48,179 nt of DNA from an uncultured bacterium (lineage in GTDB: Bacteria > Bacteroidota > Bacteroidia > Bacteroidales > CAIXTV01). The stretch is taken from assembly GCA_903922465.1 (NCBI GenBank), contig CAIXTV010000082.1, positions 1-48,179 on the forward strand, written 5' to 3'. Under the pieces are notes generated by a model, which was given only the letters and a program-made list of their open reading frames with translations, was not told the origin of the DNA and did not search any database. Position 1 is the stretch's first letter; each line of letters starts with the position of its first letter. Below, piece after piece: positions 32,227 through 41,635 of this stretch. A program made the translations under genes and the position numbers.

Positions 32227-35200
32227 CTACATATTTCTCCTATACTGACCACCCACTTCAAACAAGGCATGTGTTATTTGTCCAATAGAACAGTATTTCG
32301 ATATCTCCATGATGACTTCAAACACATTCTCATTCTTTACGGCGGCATGTTTAAGCTGAGTCAGCACGTCGCTAATCTGCTCTGCATGGCATTTATGCAA
32401 TTCGGCTAGCATATTCACCTGATACTGCTTTTCCTCTTCGGTAGAACGTATCACTTCACTTGGAGTTATCGTTGGCGAGCCCTCTGACGAAAGAAAAGTG
32501 TTTACACCCATGATAGGCAATTCGCCAGTGTGCTTCAAAGTTTCATAATAAAGCGACTCCTCTTGTATCTTACTGCGCTGATATGCTGTTTCCATGGCCC
32601 CTAACACTCCACCGCGCTCCGAAATGCGGTCGAATTCGCTCAATATAGCTTCTTCAACCAACTGAGTAAGCTCTTCAATGATAAACGACCCCTGATTAGG
32701 GTTCTGATTCTTGGCTAGGCCCAACTCATGATTAATTATCATCTGTATCGCCATGGCACGGCGCACCGACTCTTCGGTAGGCGTGGTAATGGCTTCATCA
32801 TAAGCGTTCGTATGAAGTGAATTGCAGTTGTCGTAAATGGCATAAAGCGCCTGCAAAGTGGTGCGGATGTCGTTAAAACCAATCTCCTGCGCATGCAACG
32901 ATCGGCCCGAGGTTTGAATGTGGTATTTAAGCTGCTGCGAACGTGCATTGCCCTTATACTTATTCTTCATCGTCTTTGCCCATATTGAGCGCGCCACCCG
33001 ACCAATAACCGAGAACTCTATATCTATGCCATTAGAGAAGAAAAATGACAGATTGGGCGCAAACTTATCGATATGCATCCCCCTCGAAAGGTAATATTCC
33101 ACATAAGTGAAGCCGTTGGCAAGCGTAAAGGCAAGCTGCGATATCGCATTGGCACCTGCTTCGGCAATATGATATCCCGAAATCGACACCGAATAGAAGT
33201 TTCTCACATTATGATTGATGAAATACTCCTGCACATCACCCATCAACTTCAACGAAAAGTCTGTTGAGAAGATGCAAGTGTTTTGTCCTTGGTCTTCTTT
33301 TAGGATGTCGGCCTGAATAGTTCCCCTGACCACCGAAATGGTTTCGGCTTTTATCTTTTCATACACCTCAAGCGGCAACACCTGATCGCCGGTTACCCCC
33401 AAAAGCATTAAACCCAACCCATTGTTTCCATCGGGCAGTTCCTCTTGATATTTAGGGCGCATAACACCCTTTTGCTCGAATATCTTAACAATCTTCTGCT
33501 CCACCTCATCCTGAAGTCCGTGCTGCTTAATGTATAGCTCGCACTGCTGATCGATGGCTGCATTCATATAATATCCAACCATGATAGGCGCAGGCCCATT
33601 GATGGTCATAGAAACTGAAGTGCTTGGGTCGGCAAGGTTAAAGCCCGAATACAACTTCTTGGCGTCGTCCAAACAACATATAGAAACCCCCGAATTACCA
33701 ATCTTTCCGTAGATATCAGGTCGAACTTCGGGGTCATTGCCATAGAGCGTCACCGAATCAAATGCCGTCGAAAGCCTCTTAGCAGGCAATCCCTTCGACA
33801 CATAATGGAACCTTTTGTTCGTTCTTTCAGGTCCGCCCTCCCCAGCAAACATTCGCGTTGGGTCTTCACCTTCTCGCTTAAACGGAAATGTTCCTGCAAG
33901 ATAAGGAAACTCTCCGGGCACATTCTCTTTGAGATTCCACTTCAGAATGTCGCCCCAAGCCTCATACTTAGGTAGCGAAATCTTGGGAATTTGCAAATGC
34001 GAAAGTGTCTCAGTGTGGGTCTTAATCTTAATTTCCTTATCCCTCACCTTGAAAATGTAATATTCGTTCTTGTATGATGCAACCTTCTTATCCCAATTCT
34101 CAATAAGCATCTTGTTAGCTCCATCAAGCGTCGACTCAAGTGTAGCATACTTCAACTGTAGCGATTCGATGAGATTAATGTCATCCTTACAATCCTCCTT
34201 TTTGAGCAGTTCAATCGATTTCTTAAGACTGTAGAGCTGCTGAGCAATCTCGCCCTGCTCGTTAGTCCATTCGTTGTATGACCTCACTGTTTCCGATATC
34301 TCAGCAAGATAACGTGTGCGCTGAGGTGGTATTATGTATATCTTATCAGGAATTTCTCCTGCCAAACTCACATGCGAATCGAACTCAATGCCAAGTTTAC
34401 TTTTTATGATTTGAATAAGCGCGTTGTAAAATTGATTAACCCCCGCATCGTTAAACTGAGAAGCTATCGTGCCAAACACAGGCATCATATTGAAATCAAC
34501 TTCAAACAGCTTGTGGTTGCGCTGATATTGCTTCTTAACATCACGCAAAGCGTCCATACCTCCACGCTTGTCAAACTTATTCAGAGCGATGATGTCAGCA
34601 TAATCAAGCATGTCAATCTTTTCGAGTTGCGAAGCTGCACCATATTCAGGTGTCATCACATACATAAATAGATTGCTGTGATCAACTATCTCAGTGTCCG
34701 ACTGCCCAATCCCTGAGGTCTCCACAATGATAAGATCGAAGTTGGCAACCTTAAGAATGTTAATGGTGTCCTTCACATACTTCGAAAGAGCCAGATTCGA
34801 CTGCCGCGTTGCCATAGAGCGCAAATACACCCTGTTGTTATTGATGGCATTCATCCGAATCCTATCCCCAAGAAGGGCACCGCCTGTCTTACGTTTCGAA
34901 GGATCCACACACACAATTCCTATCTTCTTCTGAGGGAAATCAAGAAGGAACCTCCTCACGAGTTCATCCTCCAACGAAGATTTCCCTGAGCCTCCCGTGC
35001 CCGTAATCCCCAGCACAGGAATATTCTTCCCTGCTGCCATTTCATTAATTTGCGTAATAATACTACTCACTTCCTCCGGATAATTCTCAACCGATGAAAT
35101 CAATTTCGAAATCGAAGCGTAATCTTGTTTCTCGATGTCCGCCACAGCAACCTTAAGGTCCCTGCCTCTCGGAAAATCCGACTTCTGCATAAGATCATTT

Positions 35201-35607
35201 ATCATCCCTTGCAAGCCCATCCTCCTACCATCATCAGGCGAGTATATCCTAGTTATTCCGTAGTTATGCAATTCCTCTATCTCCTCCGGAAGAATAACTC
35301 CTCCGCCCCCCCCAAATATCTTAATGTCGTTAAAACCCTTTTCTTTCAACTGATCATACATATACTTGAAAAACTCAATATGACCTCCCTGATAAGAAGT
35401 GATAGCAATTGCCTGCGCATCTTCCTGCACTGCACAATCAACAATCTCTTGCACCGAACGGTTATGCCCAAGGTGAATAACCTCAGCTCCGGTCGATTGA
35501 ATAATGCGACGCATCACATTGATAGAAGCATCGTGCCCGTCAAATAGAGAAGCAGCGGTTACAATTCGTAGATGATTTATTGGTTTATATACTGAAATGT
35601 CCTGCAT
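32227..35607 (-). CDS. icmF: Fused isobutyryl-CoA mutase IcmF (B12-dependent)
   Basis: A 1126-aa adenosylcobalamin enzyme that interconverts isobutyryl-CoA and n-butyryl-CoA, fused to its G-protein chaperone. Order: B12-binding domain (~12-145) with 'LFDGHDASI'; MeaB-type GTPase (~160-440) with P-loop 'GTGGSGKSS' and 'NKFD'; linker; mutase barrel (~560-1126) with '[18 protein letters not shown]' and '[13 protein letters not shown]'. Length and domain order match IcmF, not methylmalonyl-CoA mutase, which has the B12 domain at the C-terminus and no GTPase. It is monocistronic, with a TAATTTTG promoter box at 35639-35646. Codon use is more GC-rich than in its neighbours. Its likely place is branched-chain amino-acid or fatty-acid metabolism. 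Confidence 0.96.
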   Translation of the reverse strand: MQDISVYKPINHLRIVTAASLFDGHDASINVMRRIIQSTGAEVIHLGHNRSVQEIVDCAVQEDAQAIAITSYQGGHIEFFKYMYDQLKEKGFNDIKIFGGGGGVILPEEIEELHNYGITRIYSPDDGRRMGLQGMINDLMQKSDFPRGRDLKVAVADIEKQDYASISKLISSVENYPEEVSSIITQINEMAAGKNIPVLGITGTGGSGKSSLEDELVRRFLLDFPQKKIGIVCVDPSKRKTGGALLGDRIRMNAINNNRVYLRSMATRQSNLALSKYVKDTINILKVANFDLIIVETSGIGQSDTEIVDHSNLFMYVMTPEYGAASQLEKIDMLDYADIIALNKFDKRGGMDALRDVKKQYQRNHKLFEVDFNMMPVFGTIASQFNDAGVNQFYNALIQIIKSKLGIEFDSHVSLAGEIPDKIYIIPPQRTRYLAEISETVRSYNEWTNEQGEIAQQLYSLKKSIELLKKEDCKDDINLIESLQLKYATLESTLDGANKMLIENWDKKVASYKNEYYIFKVRDKEIKIKTHTETLSHLQIPKISLPKYEAWGDILKWNLKENVPGEFPYLAGTFPFKREGEDPTRMFAGEGGPERTNKRFHYVSKGLPAKRLSTAFDSVTLYGNDPEVRPDIYGKIGNSGVSICCLDDAKKLYSGFNLADPSTSVSMTINGPAPIMVGYYMNAAIDQQCELYIKQHGLQDEVEQKIVKIFEQKGVMRPKYQEELPDGNNGLGLMLLGVTGDQVLPLEVYEKIKAETISVVRGTIQADILKEDQGQNTCIFSTDFSLKLMGDVQEYFINHNVRNFYSVSISGYHIAEAGANAISQLAFTLANGFTYVEYYLSRGMHIDKFAPNLSFFFSNGIDIEFSVIGRVARSIWAKTMKNKYKGNARSQQLKYHIQTSGRSLHAQEIGFNDIRTTLQALYAIYDNCNSLHTNAYDEAITTPTEESVRRAMAIQMIINHELGLAKNQNPNQGSFIIEELTQLVEEAILSEFDRISERGGVLGAMETAYQRSKIQEESLYYETLKHTGELPIMGVNTFLSSEGSPTITPSEVIRSTEEEKQYQVNMLAELHKCHAEQISDVLTQLKHAAVKNENVFEVIMEISKYCSIGQITHALFEVGGQYRRNM

Positions 35608-35638
35608 ATGAAGAATTGGTGTTATATTATTAAGACTG

Positions 35639-35646
35639 CAAAATTA
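35639..35646 (-). promoter_or_regulatory. -7 promoter box for icmF
   Basis: TAATTTTG on the minus strand fits TAnnTTTG exactly. The start would be near 35632, giving a ~25-nt leader. Confidence 0.6.
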
Positions 35647-35766
35647 TTATTTATCTTAGACTAATGTATATATAAATTGAGTTATCTACCTATTATGGCT
35701 TTAAATTAATATTTTATTTGCTTTTAGCTCTCATCAAACTTCGATTCTCTAATAAACTTAAACATT

Positions 35767-35798
35767 TTGTTTTGTAATTAGATTTATGATTAATTTTG
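35767..35798 (+). promoter_or_regulatory. Promoter of the DUF1566 lipoprotein gene
   Basis: TTG (35767-35769), 21-nt spacer, TAATTTTG (35791-35798): an exact TTG-N21-TAnnTTTG match, giving a leader of ~84 nt to the ATG at 35889. Confidence 0.6.
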
Positions 35799-35888
35799 TA
35801 TCTCGTTCGAGAATATCAGGTCAATGACCTCCTGTCTGATGCTTCTTGAATTAAGAAGATTAATTTATTGAATTTAAACTATGTTGAA

Positions 35889-36503
35889 ATGAGTATTAAA
35901 AATCAAATTCCGCGATATTTTGTTGTGCTTATGTCATTATGTTTACTGATGACGTATAGTTGTAAGAAAGATATTAAAGGTTGCATCGACCCCAAAGCAA
36001 CCAATTATAATGACAATGCTAACCAAGATGATGGTTCGTGCACCTATTTGAACATTGGACAAGAATATCAGGGAGGTGTTATCTTTTATATTGATAATAG
36101 TGGTTTGCATGGTTTGATTGCTCCAACAAGCGATCAGAGTGCTGGAATTGCATGGGATAACGGACAATCATTACATACAAATGCGTTAGGAACAACAATT
36201 GGATCGGGAAAAGCAAATACCAATGCCATAATTGCAGTGCAAGGTGTTGGAAGCTATGCTGCTTATATGTGCGATACTTTACAACTTAATGGTTATAATG
36301 ATTGGTTTCTGCCTTCCTTAGATGAACTTTACGCTTTGTACACTCAAGATCTTGCAGGAACAGTATTGGGCTTTACAAATGATTTATATTGGAGTTCTAC
36401 CGAATACACTAACTATATAGCTTGGACTGTGGACTTTTCAGGTAGTTTATTAAACGATGAAAAAACTACACCTCATCGCGTTCGTGCAATTAGAGCCTTC
36501 TGA
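35889..36503 (+). CDS. DUF1566 (Lcl C-terminal-like) lipoprotein
   Basis: A 204-aa surface or periplasmic lipoprotein. The ATG at 35889 is preferred over the TTG at 35868. A hydrophobic signal ends in 'LMTYSCKKD', with Cys ~25 as lipidation site; the -3 residue is Thr, so the lipobox is not ideal. Residues ~30-50 hold 'GCIDPKATNY..NA..DDGSC', a small Cys-bounded Ca-type motif common in Bacteroidota surface proteins. The rest is DUF1566: 'GYNDWFLPSLDELYALY', 'YWSSTE' and the terminal 'RVRAIRAF'. The domain is widespread on bacterial surface proteins; ligand unknown. Confidence 0.82.
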   Translation: MSIKNQIPRYFVVLMSLCLLMTYSCKKDIKGCIDPKATNYNDNANQDDGSCTYLNIGQEYQGGVIFYIDNSGLHGLIAPTSDQSAGIAWDNGQSLHTNALGTTIGSGKANTNAIIAVQGVGSYAAYMCDTLQLNGYNDWFLPSLDELYALYTQDLAGTVLGFTNDLYWSSTEYTNYIAWTVDFSGSLLNDEKTTPHRVRAIRAF

Positions 36504-36558
36504 TGTTTGAAATATTATTTATTTAAGTTTATTTTGCATTCGTTAAACCCATATCAAA

Positions 36559-36738
36559 ATGAAACAATCACAGATTCTAACCTTGCCTATTGGGATGATA
36601 CTCCTGGCAATTGCTATTTTGATTGAAAAGTATAGTCCTCAAAGCAATTGCCTTGATTTTATCATAGGTCTGCTGCTAGGTTTGTCAGTATTACTTAATA
36701 TTGCATACATTTATTTCCTTATTAGAAAAATCAAATAA
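36559..36738 (+). CDS. Small two-TM membrane protein (59 aa)
   Basis: ATG 36559 to TAA 36736-36738; too short for the ORF track. It reads MKQSQILTLPIGMILLAIAI and continues with a short loop and a second hydrophobic segment ('LLLGLSVLLNIAYIYFLI'), ending in 'RKIK'. Two TM helices with a basic tail are clear. It lies between the DUF1566 gene (55 nt) and the next gene (14 nt), on the same strand, and fills the gap. Function unknown. Confidence 0.6.
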   Translation: MKQSQILTLPIGMILLAIAILIEKYSPQSNCLDFIIGLLLGLSVLLNIAYIYFLIRKIK

Positions 36739-36752
36739 AATATAATCATCGG

Positions 36753-37802
36753 ATGAAAACTAAATTTAAACTTTTCATACTTATCTTTGGTGCCTTAAGT
36801 ATGATGTCTCAATGTTTGGCACAAACCCCTAGCGAAAGAACTTATGTTAGTAATAACGACAAAGTGTTAGGCTTTGAGTTTATGAAGAAGATACCCGGTT
36901 TATGGAATGGGCCGGTTAGTTCAGCAACTTCTGCCGGTAGTTTTACTTCATGGTATGTGGATTTTCGTCCTATTTCCTCTGCTCAAGTTTCTCAATTCTC
37001 CATGCTGGATTCGAACACTGTGAATAATATGAGTTTCTTCATTGTTAAGCATAATAACAAGCTTAAAGTAGCGCTTAGGACTGAAGGATGTTTTAAGGAT
37101 AAATGTTGTGTAACCTATGAAGTGATGGATTCAGTTAATGACGCTAAGGGATATTATCGTTTTAGTGACGTCGTTAGTGGTGTTAAAAGAGCATTTACTG
37201 AGTTTGTTTTTCAAGATGAGCAGTTTGTGATGAAAGTGTATACCACTAAATTCAATAAGGTAAACCCACTCGAACTGCATTCGACTTTTACCGCTAAACT
37301 TGCTACCCGTGAGTATGCATCACAAACTGGTGTCCGCTTTAATTATCCCCAACCTGTGATGATTAAGGATTTTTCGGATGAATTTAAGAATATGAAAGAG
37401 AGTATCTTTTTTAGTTTCGAGAATGATCCTTACAAATCAGAGGCTCAGCCTTATGTTGGGAGTGCAAGTATTCATATCTCTATTAACCCTGAGTTTGACA
37501 CCAAGAACTCGGATGAGATTTGTGTGTTATTAACAACAGAGCCTTTGTTCGAAGGAATTCAATACCTCAAGGAAAATCTTAAATTTATTTCGAAATATGT
37601 TTATCTGCCTTATGGGACTACAAACTATACGCTTAAGAATGTTCATCCCGGGAAATACTATATTTACACCTTCCTCGACCGTGATAAGGATAAAAAGCAT
37701 GGTAAAGGCGATTATATGAGTTCAAACACTATTCAATCATTTATAGTTACTGATAAAGGGGATGCTACTGTTAATGCTCTGATTGATTTCGTTATTCCTT
37801 AA
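36753..37802 (+). CDS. Secreted hypothetical protein
   Basis: A 349-aa exported protein with signal peptide ending 'SQCLAQ' (~24). Residues ~45-190 are beta-rich with Cys in 'EGCFKDKCCV'; residues ~225-349 form a second beta domain whose 'NVHPGKYYIYTFLDRDKD' resembles transthyretin/DUF2141-like folds. No catalytic motif was seen. It lies 14 nt after the 59-aa membrane protein gene and 30 nt before the nucleoid-associated protein gene. Confidence 0.75.
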   Translation: MKTKFKLFILIFGALSMMSQCLAQTPSERTYVSNNDKVLGFEFMKKIPGLWNGPVSSATSAGSFTSWYVDFRPISSAQVSQFSMLDSNTVNNMSFFIVKHNNKLKVALRTEGCFKDKCCVTYEVMDSVNDAKGYYRFSDVVSGVKRAFTEFVFQDEQFVMKVYTTKFNKVNPLELHSTFTAKLATREYASQTGVRFNYPQPVMIKDFSDEFKNMKESIFFSFENDPYKSEAQPYVGSASIHISINPEFDTKNSDEICVLLTTEPLFEGIQYLKENLKFISKYVYLPYGTTNYTLKNVHPGKYYIYTFLDRDKDKKHGKGDYMSSNTIQSFIVTDKGDATVNALIDFVIP

Positions 37803-37832
37803 AGTGTTTATGTTAACATTAAAAATAAATCT

Positions 37833-38879
37833 ATGATTCTTACCGATTCTTCTCAAATTCAGCAACTTTGCATTCATAAAGTTGGTAATAAATACAGCGA
37901 CGATGGAGTGTATTTATCGAAATCGATTACTAATATTGATAATGACAGCATCGATAAAGTCTTGATTAAATACTTCCTTTCATCTTTTGTAAATGATGAA
38001 TTTTATAATCTTCATCACGAAAGTCATACCAAACTTAATGAGGTGTTTTCTTATGTTACCGAGATATTTGAGCATCACAACAAGGTGTTAGAGAACAGTA
38101 TTCATTTGGCTAAACATTTATATGAACAAAGCACTCATCCTAAAATTAAGGCGGGTGAGTTTTATGTTGCCTATTTTAAAGATTGTCTGGTTGAAGGCGA
38201 AATGTTTGATGCCGTTGGACTGTTTAAATCAGAGAACAAGGATGTTTTTCTGAAAGTGCATACTTCTGATGGTGACTTTGAAGTGGATAGTGAGGAAGGT
38301 ATCAATATTAATAAGTTGGATAAAGGTTGTCTTATTTTTAACACTGAAAAAGAAAAGGGTTATCTTGTGGCAATAGTCGACAATTCGGGAAAGGGGTATG
38401 AAGCTCAATACTGGAAAGATGATTTTCTGCATGTTAGCCCAAGAAATGACGATTATCATCAAACACAAAATGCGCTAAGCCTTTGCAAGAATTTCGTTGT
38501 TGAACGTCTATCGGAATCTTTTGATGTGAGCAAAGCCGATCAGGTGGATATGCTGAATAAATCAGTTCAGTTTTTCAAAGAAAACAGCACCTTTAATATG
38601 GATGATTTTGCTTCGGATGTGATTCAACAACCTGAAGTGATTGCCGTTTTTAATGATTATAAAAAACAATTTGCGGATGACCGCGATATTGACATATACG
38701 ATGAATTCAATATTTCGTCGGAGGCGGTGAAGAAACAACAGCGCATTTTTAAAAGCATCATAAAGCTAGATAAGAATTTTCATATCTATATTCATGGGAA
38801 TAAAGAGCTGATTGAAAAAGGTTATGATGATGCGAAAGGTATGAGTTTTTACAAGGTTTTCTTTAAAGAAGAAAATTAA
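37833..38879 (+). CDS. ndpA: Nucleoid-associated protein, NdpA/YejK (37-kDa) family
   Basis: A 348-aa cytoplasmic protein, the usual length for the family. It shows the N-terminal region with 'LIKYFLSSF', the middle 'AGEFYVAYFKDC' and the conserved C-terminal 'KLDKNFHIYIHGNKELIEKG' followed by 'MSFYKVFF'. The family binds the nucleoid; its exact task is not established. The ATG is 30 nt after the preceding gene. A strong bidirectional terminator follows 8 nt after the stop. Confidence 0.88.
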   Translation: MILTDSSQIQQLCIHKVGNKYSDDGVYLSKSITNIDNDSIDKVLIKYFLSSFVNDEFYNLHHESHTKLNEVFSYVTEIFEHHNKVLENSIHLAKHLYEQSTHPKIKAGEFYVAYFKDCLVEGEMFDAVGLFKSENKDVFLKVHTSDGDFEVDSEEGININKLDKGCLIFNTEKEKGYLVAIVDNSGKGYEAQYWKDDFLHVSPRNDDYHQTQNALSLCKNFVVERLSESFDVSKADQVDMLNKSVQFFKENSTFNMDDFASDVIQQPEVIAVFNDYKKQFADDRDIDIYDEFNISSEAVKKQQRIFKSIIKLDKNFHIYIHGNKELIEKGYDDAKGMSFYKVFFKEEN

Positions 38880-38887
38880 GAGGAAAG

Positions 38888-38953
38888 GCCCTGATTTCAA
38901 ATTTCAGATTATAAGGGATACACCTTATTTGAGAATTTGGAATCAGGGCTTTT
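38888..38953. terminator. Bidirectional terminator between convergent genes
   Basis: GCCCTGATTTCAAATT pairs with AATTTGGAATCAGGGC across a ~28-nt loop. T follows on the plus strand and the GAAA run gives T on the minus strand. It lies between the stops of ndpA and the DUF4389 gene. Confidence 0.85.
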
Positions 38954-38957
38954 GTAT

Positions 38958-39548
38958 TTATTCTATTTCTCTGCCGTGAAATGGAGGGTAGATATCGGTC
39001 ATAAACTTCATATACAAGCTCACCCTTATTGACCAACGTTGTGTTTCGATTACAAAATTAAACATGCTTTCAGGATATTTTCCGGTGAATAAGACTATCC
39101 ACCATGCTATGAAGGCTATGAACATGCAGGCAATAGCGCGGAACATCAATAAAAATCCGTGGGGTATAATGACATAAAACATTCCGAAGAATAATCTTAA
39201 TAGTAATAATCCTCGGCTGAGCGATTCTGAATTTTCTATTTCGATGTTGCTGTTTGAGTCAGCTGAATTTAAGCCAAATGCTGGGTAGCCGTCGGCCAAA
39301 TTGAGCAATCTAAGTCCTACGCGCAAACTCCAACGCTGTAAATTAAGTTGAAACTCATAAAAACTTTGTGGATATTTGCCTGTAAACAATACTGCCCACC
39401 ACGATATAAAGCTTAGCAGACCTCCTGCAATTTGCAGGAAATACAACAGAAACATATGTGGTATCATAATGTAGAAGAAGCCGAAAAAAGAACGCAATAG
39501 TAATTCTCCTCTCGAAAAGGTTTCCTGGTGCTTGATAGTGATTTTCAT
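38958..39548 (-). CDS. Duplicated DUF4389 membrane protein
   Basis: A 196-aa integral membrane protein with two copies of a DUF4389-like unit (~8-88 and ~105-190). Each has 'IPH.FLL', a hydrophobic helix, 'WW.VLFTGKYP', and 'QRWS.RV', then a Tyr-Pro end ('DGYPAF', 'DIYPPF'). DUF4389 has no known function. The two halves are clearly homologous, indicating internal duplication. It starts at the only suitable ATG, 57 nt after the 69-aa gene on the same strand. Confidence 0.82.
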   Translation of the reverse strand: MKITIKHQETFSRGELLLRSFFGFFYIMIPHMFLLYFLQIAGGLLSFISWWAVLFTGKYPQSFYEFQLNLQRWSLRVGLRLLNLADGYPAFGLNSADSNSNIEIENSESLSRGLLLLRLFFGMFYVIIPHGFLLMFRAIACMFIAFIAWWIVLFTGKYPESMFNFVIETQRWSIRVSLYMKFMTDIYPPFHGREIE

Positions 39549-39605
39549 TGGTTTGATTATTATGTTATTTGATTATTGAGTTATTAAGTTAAAAGGTAGC
39601 TTATT

Positions 39606-39815
39606 TTATTCCTTTTTAGTGTTTTTTATTTTTGTCAGCCATAGATAAACTGACCAAATAAGCATAATGAAAAACAGTATAGCGATAGGAATATAATGAT
39701 TGCAAAAGAAGTCATGGAAGTAAGCGCCAATTAAAATATATGCTGTTGCAATGCATAATTTCAGGGGTATAAGTTCGGCATTTGTCCAAATTGTTTTGAT
39801 CTTGAAGAAATTCAT
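39606..39815 (-). CDS. Small membrane protein (69 aa)
   Basis: MNFFKIKTIWTNAELIPLK, then two TM segments (~19-35 and ~42-60) and a Lys-rich tail ('KIKNTKKE'). An exact Bacteroidota promoter lies 21-53 nt upstream, supporting a real gene. It precedes the DUF4389 gene and is probably co-transcribed. Function unknown. Confidence 0.7.
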   Translation of the reverse strand: MNFFKIKTIWTNAELIPLKLCIATAYILIGAYFHDFFCNHYIPIAILFFIMLIWSVYLWLTKIKNTKKE

Positions 39816-39835
39816 TCGATGTTTTAATATTCGCC

Positions 39836-39868
39836 CAAAATTAATATTTATTTAATACGACATCGCAA
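39836..39868 (-). promoter_or_regulatory. Promoter of the 69-aa membrane protein gene
   Basis: On the minus strand TTG (39868-39866), 22-nt spacer, TAATTTTG (39843-39836). The start would be near 39829, ~14 nt before the ATG. Confidence 0.6.
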
Positions 39869-39895
39869 AATAAAGATTTAATTTTTGAAATTTCA

Positions 39896-40480
39896 TTAAT
39901 TTACTCCCTCAATTTCAATGTTATATTTATCAAGCAAGCCTACAATTCCTGTTAGGGAGAACTTTGCTTTTTTAATTCTGTTGGTTTCGGGATTGATTGA
40001 GAAGTTGGTTGCAGTTCGGAAGTCGGCTTTTTCGAGGTTGCTGTTGTCGAAAGTTGCTCGTAAGAAGTCGCAGTGATCAAATGAGGAGAGGCTTACATCG
40101 CATTCGCTGAAGTCTACTTCGTTGAGTTGGCAGTTTTTGAACATGGTTTTTTTTAATTTCCCTTTGAAGAAGGAGGAATAAGTGAGGTTGCAGTTTTCGA
40201 AACTTAGCGATAAGCCAAACTGATTGCAATGTTGGAATTGCAATCCTAGCAATTTGCAATCTTTAAATATGATGTCGCGAAGTGCTGTGTTGGTGAGTTT
40301 TACCATACTTGTGTTGCAGGCTGTGAATTCGCAGTTGACGAACTTGATATCGGCAAGACTTGAATTTGAGAAATCGCAGTTGATAAATCGACATTGCTCA
40401 TATTCGCCTTGTGGGAGGGCTTGGACAGTGAAATCGGTTTTGTTGAAAGTTTTGTCTTCGGTGTAGAGTGTTGGAGTCAT
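39896..40480 (-). CDS. Pentapeptide-repeat protein, Qnr/McbG-like
   Basis: A 194-aa right-handed quadrilateral beta-helix protein. Repeats of A/S/C-D/N-F/L-x-x are visible throughout ('CRFINCDFSNSSLADIKFVN', 'NCQLNEVDFSECDVS', 'CDFLRATFDNSNLEKADFR'). The C-terminal 'AKFSLTGIVGLLDKYNIEIEG' resembles the dimerisation tail of Qnr-type gyrase-protecting proteins. Qnr proteins shield gyrase and topoisomerase IV from quinolones; whether this one does is not shown by sequence. It is a single gene; the next minus-strand gene ends 79 nt upstream. Confidence 0.82.
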   Translation of the reverse strand: MTPTLYTEDKTFNKTDFTVQALPQGEYEQCRFINCDFSNSSLADIKFVNCEFTACNTSMVKLTNTALRDIIFKDCKLLGLQFQHCNQFGLSLSFENCNLTYSSFFKGKLKKTMFKNCQLNEVDFSECDVSLSSFDHCDFLRATFDNSNLEKADFRTATNFSINPETNRIKKAKFSLTGIVGLLDKYNIEIEGVN

Positions 40481-40558
40481 TATGAAATATTAATTTTATA
40501 GCTAAGTGTTTCTTCAGCTTTGCTTGTTTGTGAAAGAGTTTTAGCGATTTTTGAATGA

Positions 40559-41299
40559 TTATGCTTCTTGTTGTTTTTGCGTTAAGACCAATGTTTTATC
40601 TCCTGTTAAGACTTTGTAATAAATAAACATGAAGCAAGCATTTGAATCGTAGTGTAGTTTTATTCTTTGTTTTATTTCGTTGCCCACAATGGGTGATATT
40701 ACCCCTGCTTTTTCATAGTAATTTGCTGGAAGTTCTGCGGGGCCTATTCCTATACTTAAGATGGTATATAAATCGTCGCCCACTTTGTCTTTTACACTAT
40801 TTAGATAGATACTATTGTTGATGCTTTGTTGAATTGGCTCGAAATGGGGTTTTAGTGTGTCGTTGCACAATTGTTTTATGTGATTAATATTTTCGGGCAA
40901 GTAGGGGAGCTTGAAAAGTTGTTCGGAGAGGTCTTGAAAATTTTTATTAAAAGGAATTAATGCTTCACATAGATCTGCTCTGCTGTGTTTTATTTGGTCG
41001 TAACTTAAACCCAAATAGGGTGGTAGTGCGCAGACCGGTATTTTGATAAAGTCGGTAAATTCAGTTGAGTCTGAATCGCTTGAAGTGTATGTATATAGAG
41101 TTTCTATATTTCGGTCGAGAGAGAAAATGCTTTCGCGCTTTATGATTATTTCTGAAATCCCTTCTAAATATGTATCTTCTCTTTCTTTTTCGCTTTTATA
41201 TTCGCCTGTTTTTAGTTCAATTATGCCTTGTTCAATAAAGGGGATCAAATTATATAAATTGTGATGTGTTGGGTTTGATTTGATGTTTAGAGCAATCAT
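40559..41299 (-). CDS. Hypothetical cytoplasmic protein
   Basis: A 246-aa protein without signal or TM segment. N-terminal 'TGEYKSEKEREDTYLEGISE' and a C-terminal hydrophobic strand pair around 'ACFMFIYYKVLTG' are the main visible features; no family was recognised. The ATG lies 5 nt after the stop of a 33-aa ORF, and both follow a TAATTTTG promoter, suggesting a two-gene transcript. Confidence 0.7.
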   Translation of the reverse strand: MIALNIKSNPTHHNLYNLIPFIEQGIIELKTGEYKSEKEREDTYLEGISEIIIKRESIFSLDRNIETLYTYTSSDSDSTEFTDFIKIPVCALPPYLGLSYDQIKHSRADLCEALIPFNKNFQDLSEQLFKLPYLPENINHIKQLCNDTLKPHFEPIQQSINNSIYLNSVKDKVGDDLYTILSIGIGPAELPANYYEKAGVISPIVGNEIKQRIKLHYDSNACFMFIYYKVLTGDKTLVLTQKQQEA

Positions 41300-41304
41300 T
41301 TCTC

Positions 41305-41406
41305 TTATTCTTTAATGATAGATTTTAATCTTTCAATTCTAATTAACTCTTCATTGCTTTTTCGTTTTTGGCTCAATAATTTCTTATGCAAAATTAATGT
41401 TTCCAT
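41305..41406 (-). CDS. Possible 33-aa leader or small protein ORF
   Basis: ATG at 41406, stop at 41305-41307. It reads METLILHKKLLSQKRKSNEE, then a basic helix-like tail ('LIRIERLKSIIKE'). It is too short for the ORF track. A -7 box ends 15 nt upstream, so this is the first ORF of the transcript, and the 246-aa gene begins 5 nt after it. It could be a coupled leader peptide or a small partner protein. Confidence 0.4.
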   Translation of the reverse strand: METLILHKKLLSQKRKSNEELIRIERLKSIIKE

Positions 41407-41420
41407 GAATTTATTTTCTT

Positions 41421-41428
41421 CAAAATTA
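41421..41428 (-). promoter_or_regulatory. -7 box for the 33-aa/246-aa pair
   Basis: TAATTTTG on the minus strand, an exact TAnnTTTG match. The predicted start (~41414) is only ~8 nt from the 33-aa ATG. No good -33 TTG at standard spacing was found. Confidence 0.5.
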
Positions 41429-41603
41429 CAATAATATTTTCAATTCAGTATAGATATGTGGCATTTTTTTTTGTCCACTAAGACTGTAAAACTCTAAGAA
41501 GTAATTAAATTTCAACTGTATTCAATATTATTATTACTTATTCTTCGGAATTTCAAATTAACAAATTTTAAATTTTTCAAATTCTTCATCCCCGCATTTT
41601 TTT

Positions 41604-41611
41604 TATCTTTG
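41604..41611 (+). promoter_or_regulatory. -7 promoter box of the glycosylation operon
   Basis: TATCTTTG, an exact TAnnTTTG match, with a likely start near 41618, 18 nt before the ATG at 41636. It is the only good promoter seen for the five tightly spaced genes to 47773. The remaining sequence back to 41429 is AT-rich without other signals. Confidence 0.65.
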
Positions 41612-41635
41612 CAACCAATAGTATAAATATCCATA

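Noticed and set aside
32227-35607. Methylmalonyl-CoA mutase
   Set aside because: The B12 domain is N-terminal and a MeaB-type GTPase is fused in the middle, which is the IcmF architecture.
39896-40480. Confirmed quinolone-resistance gene (qnr)
   Set aside because: Only the pentapeptide fold and a similar C-terminal tail are visible; resistance cannot be claimed from this.
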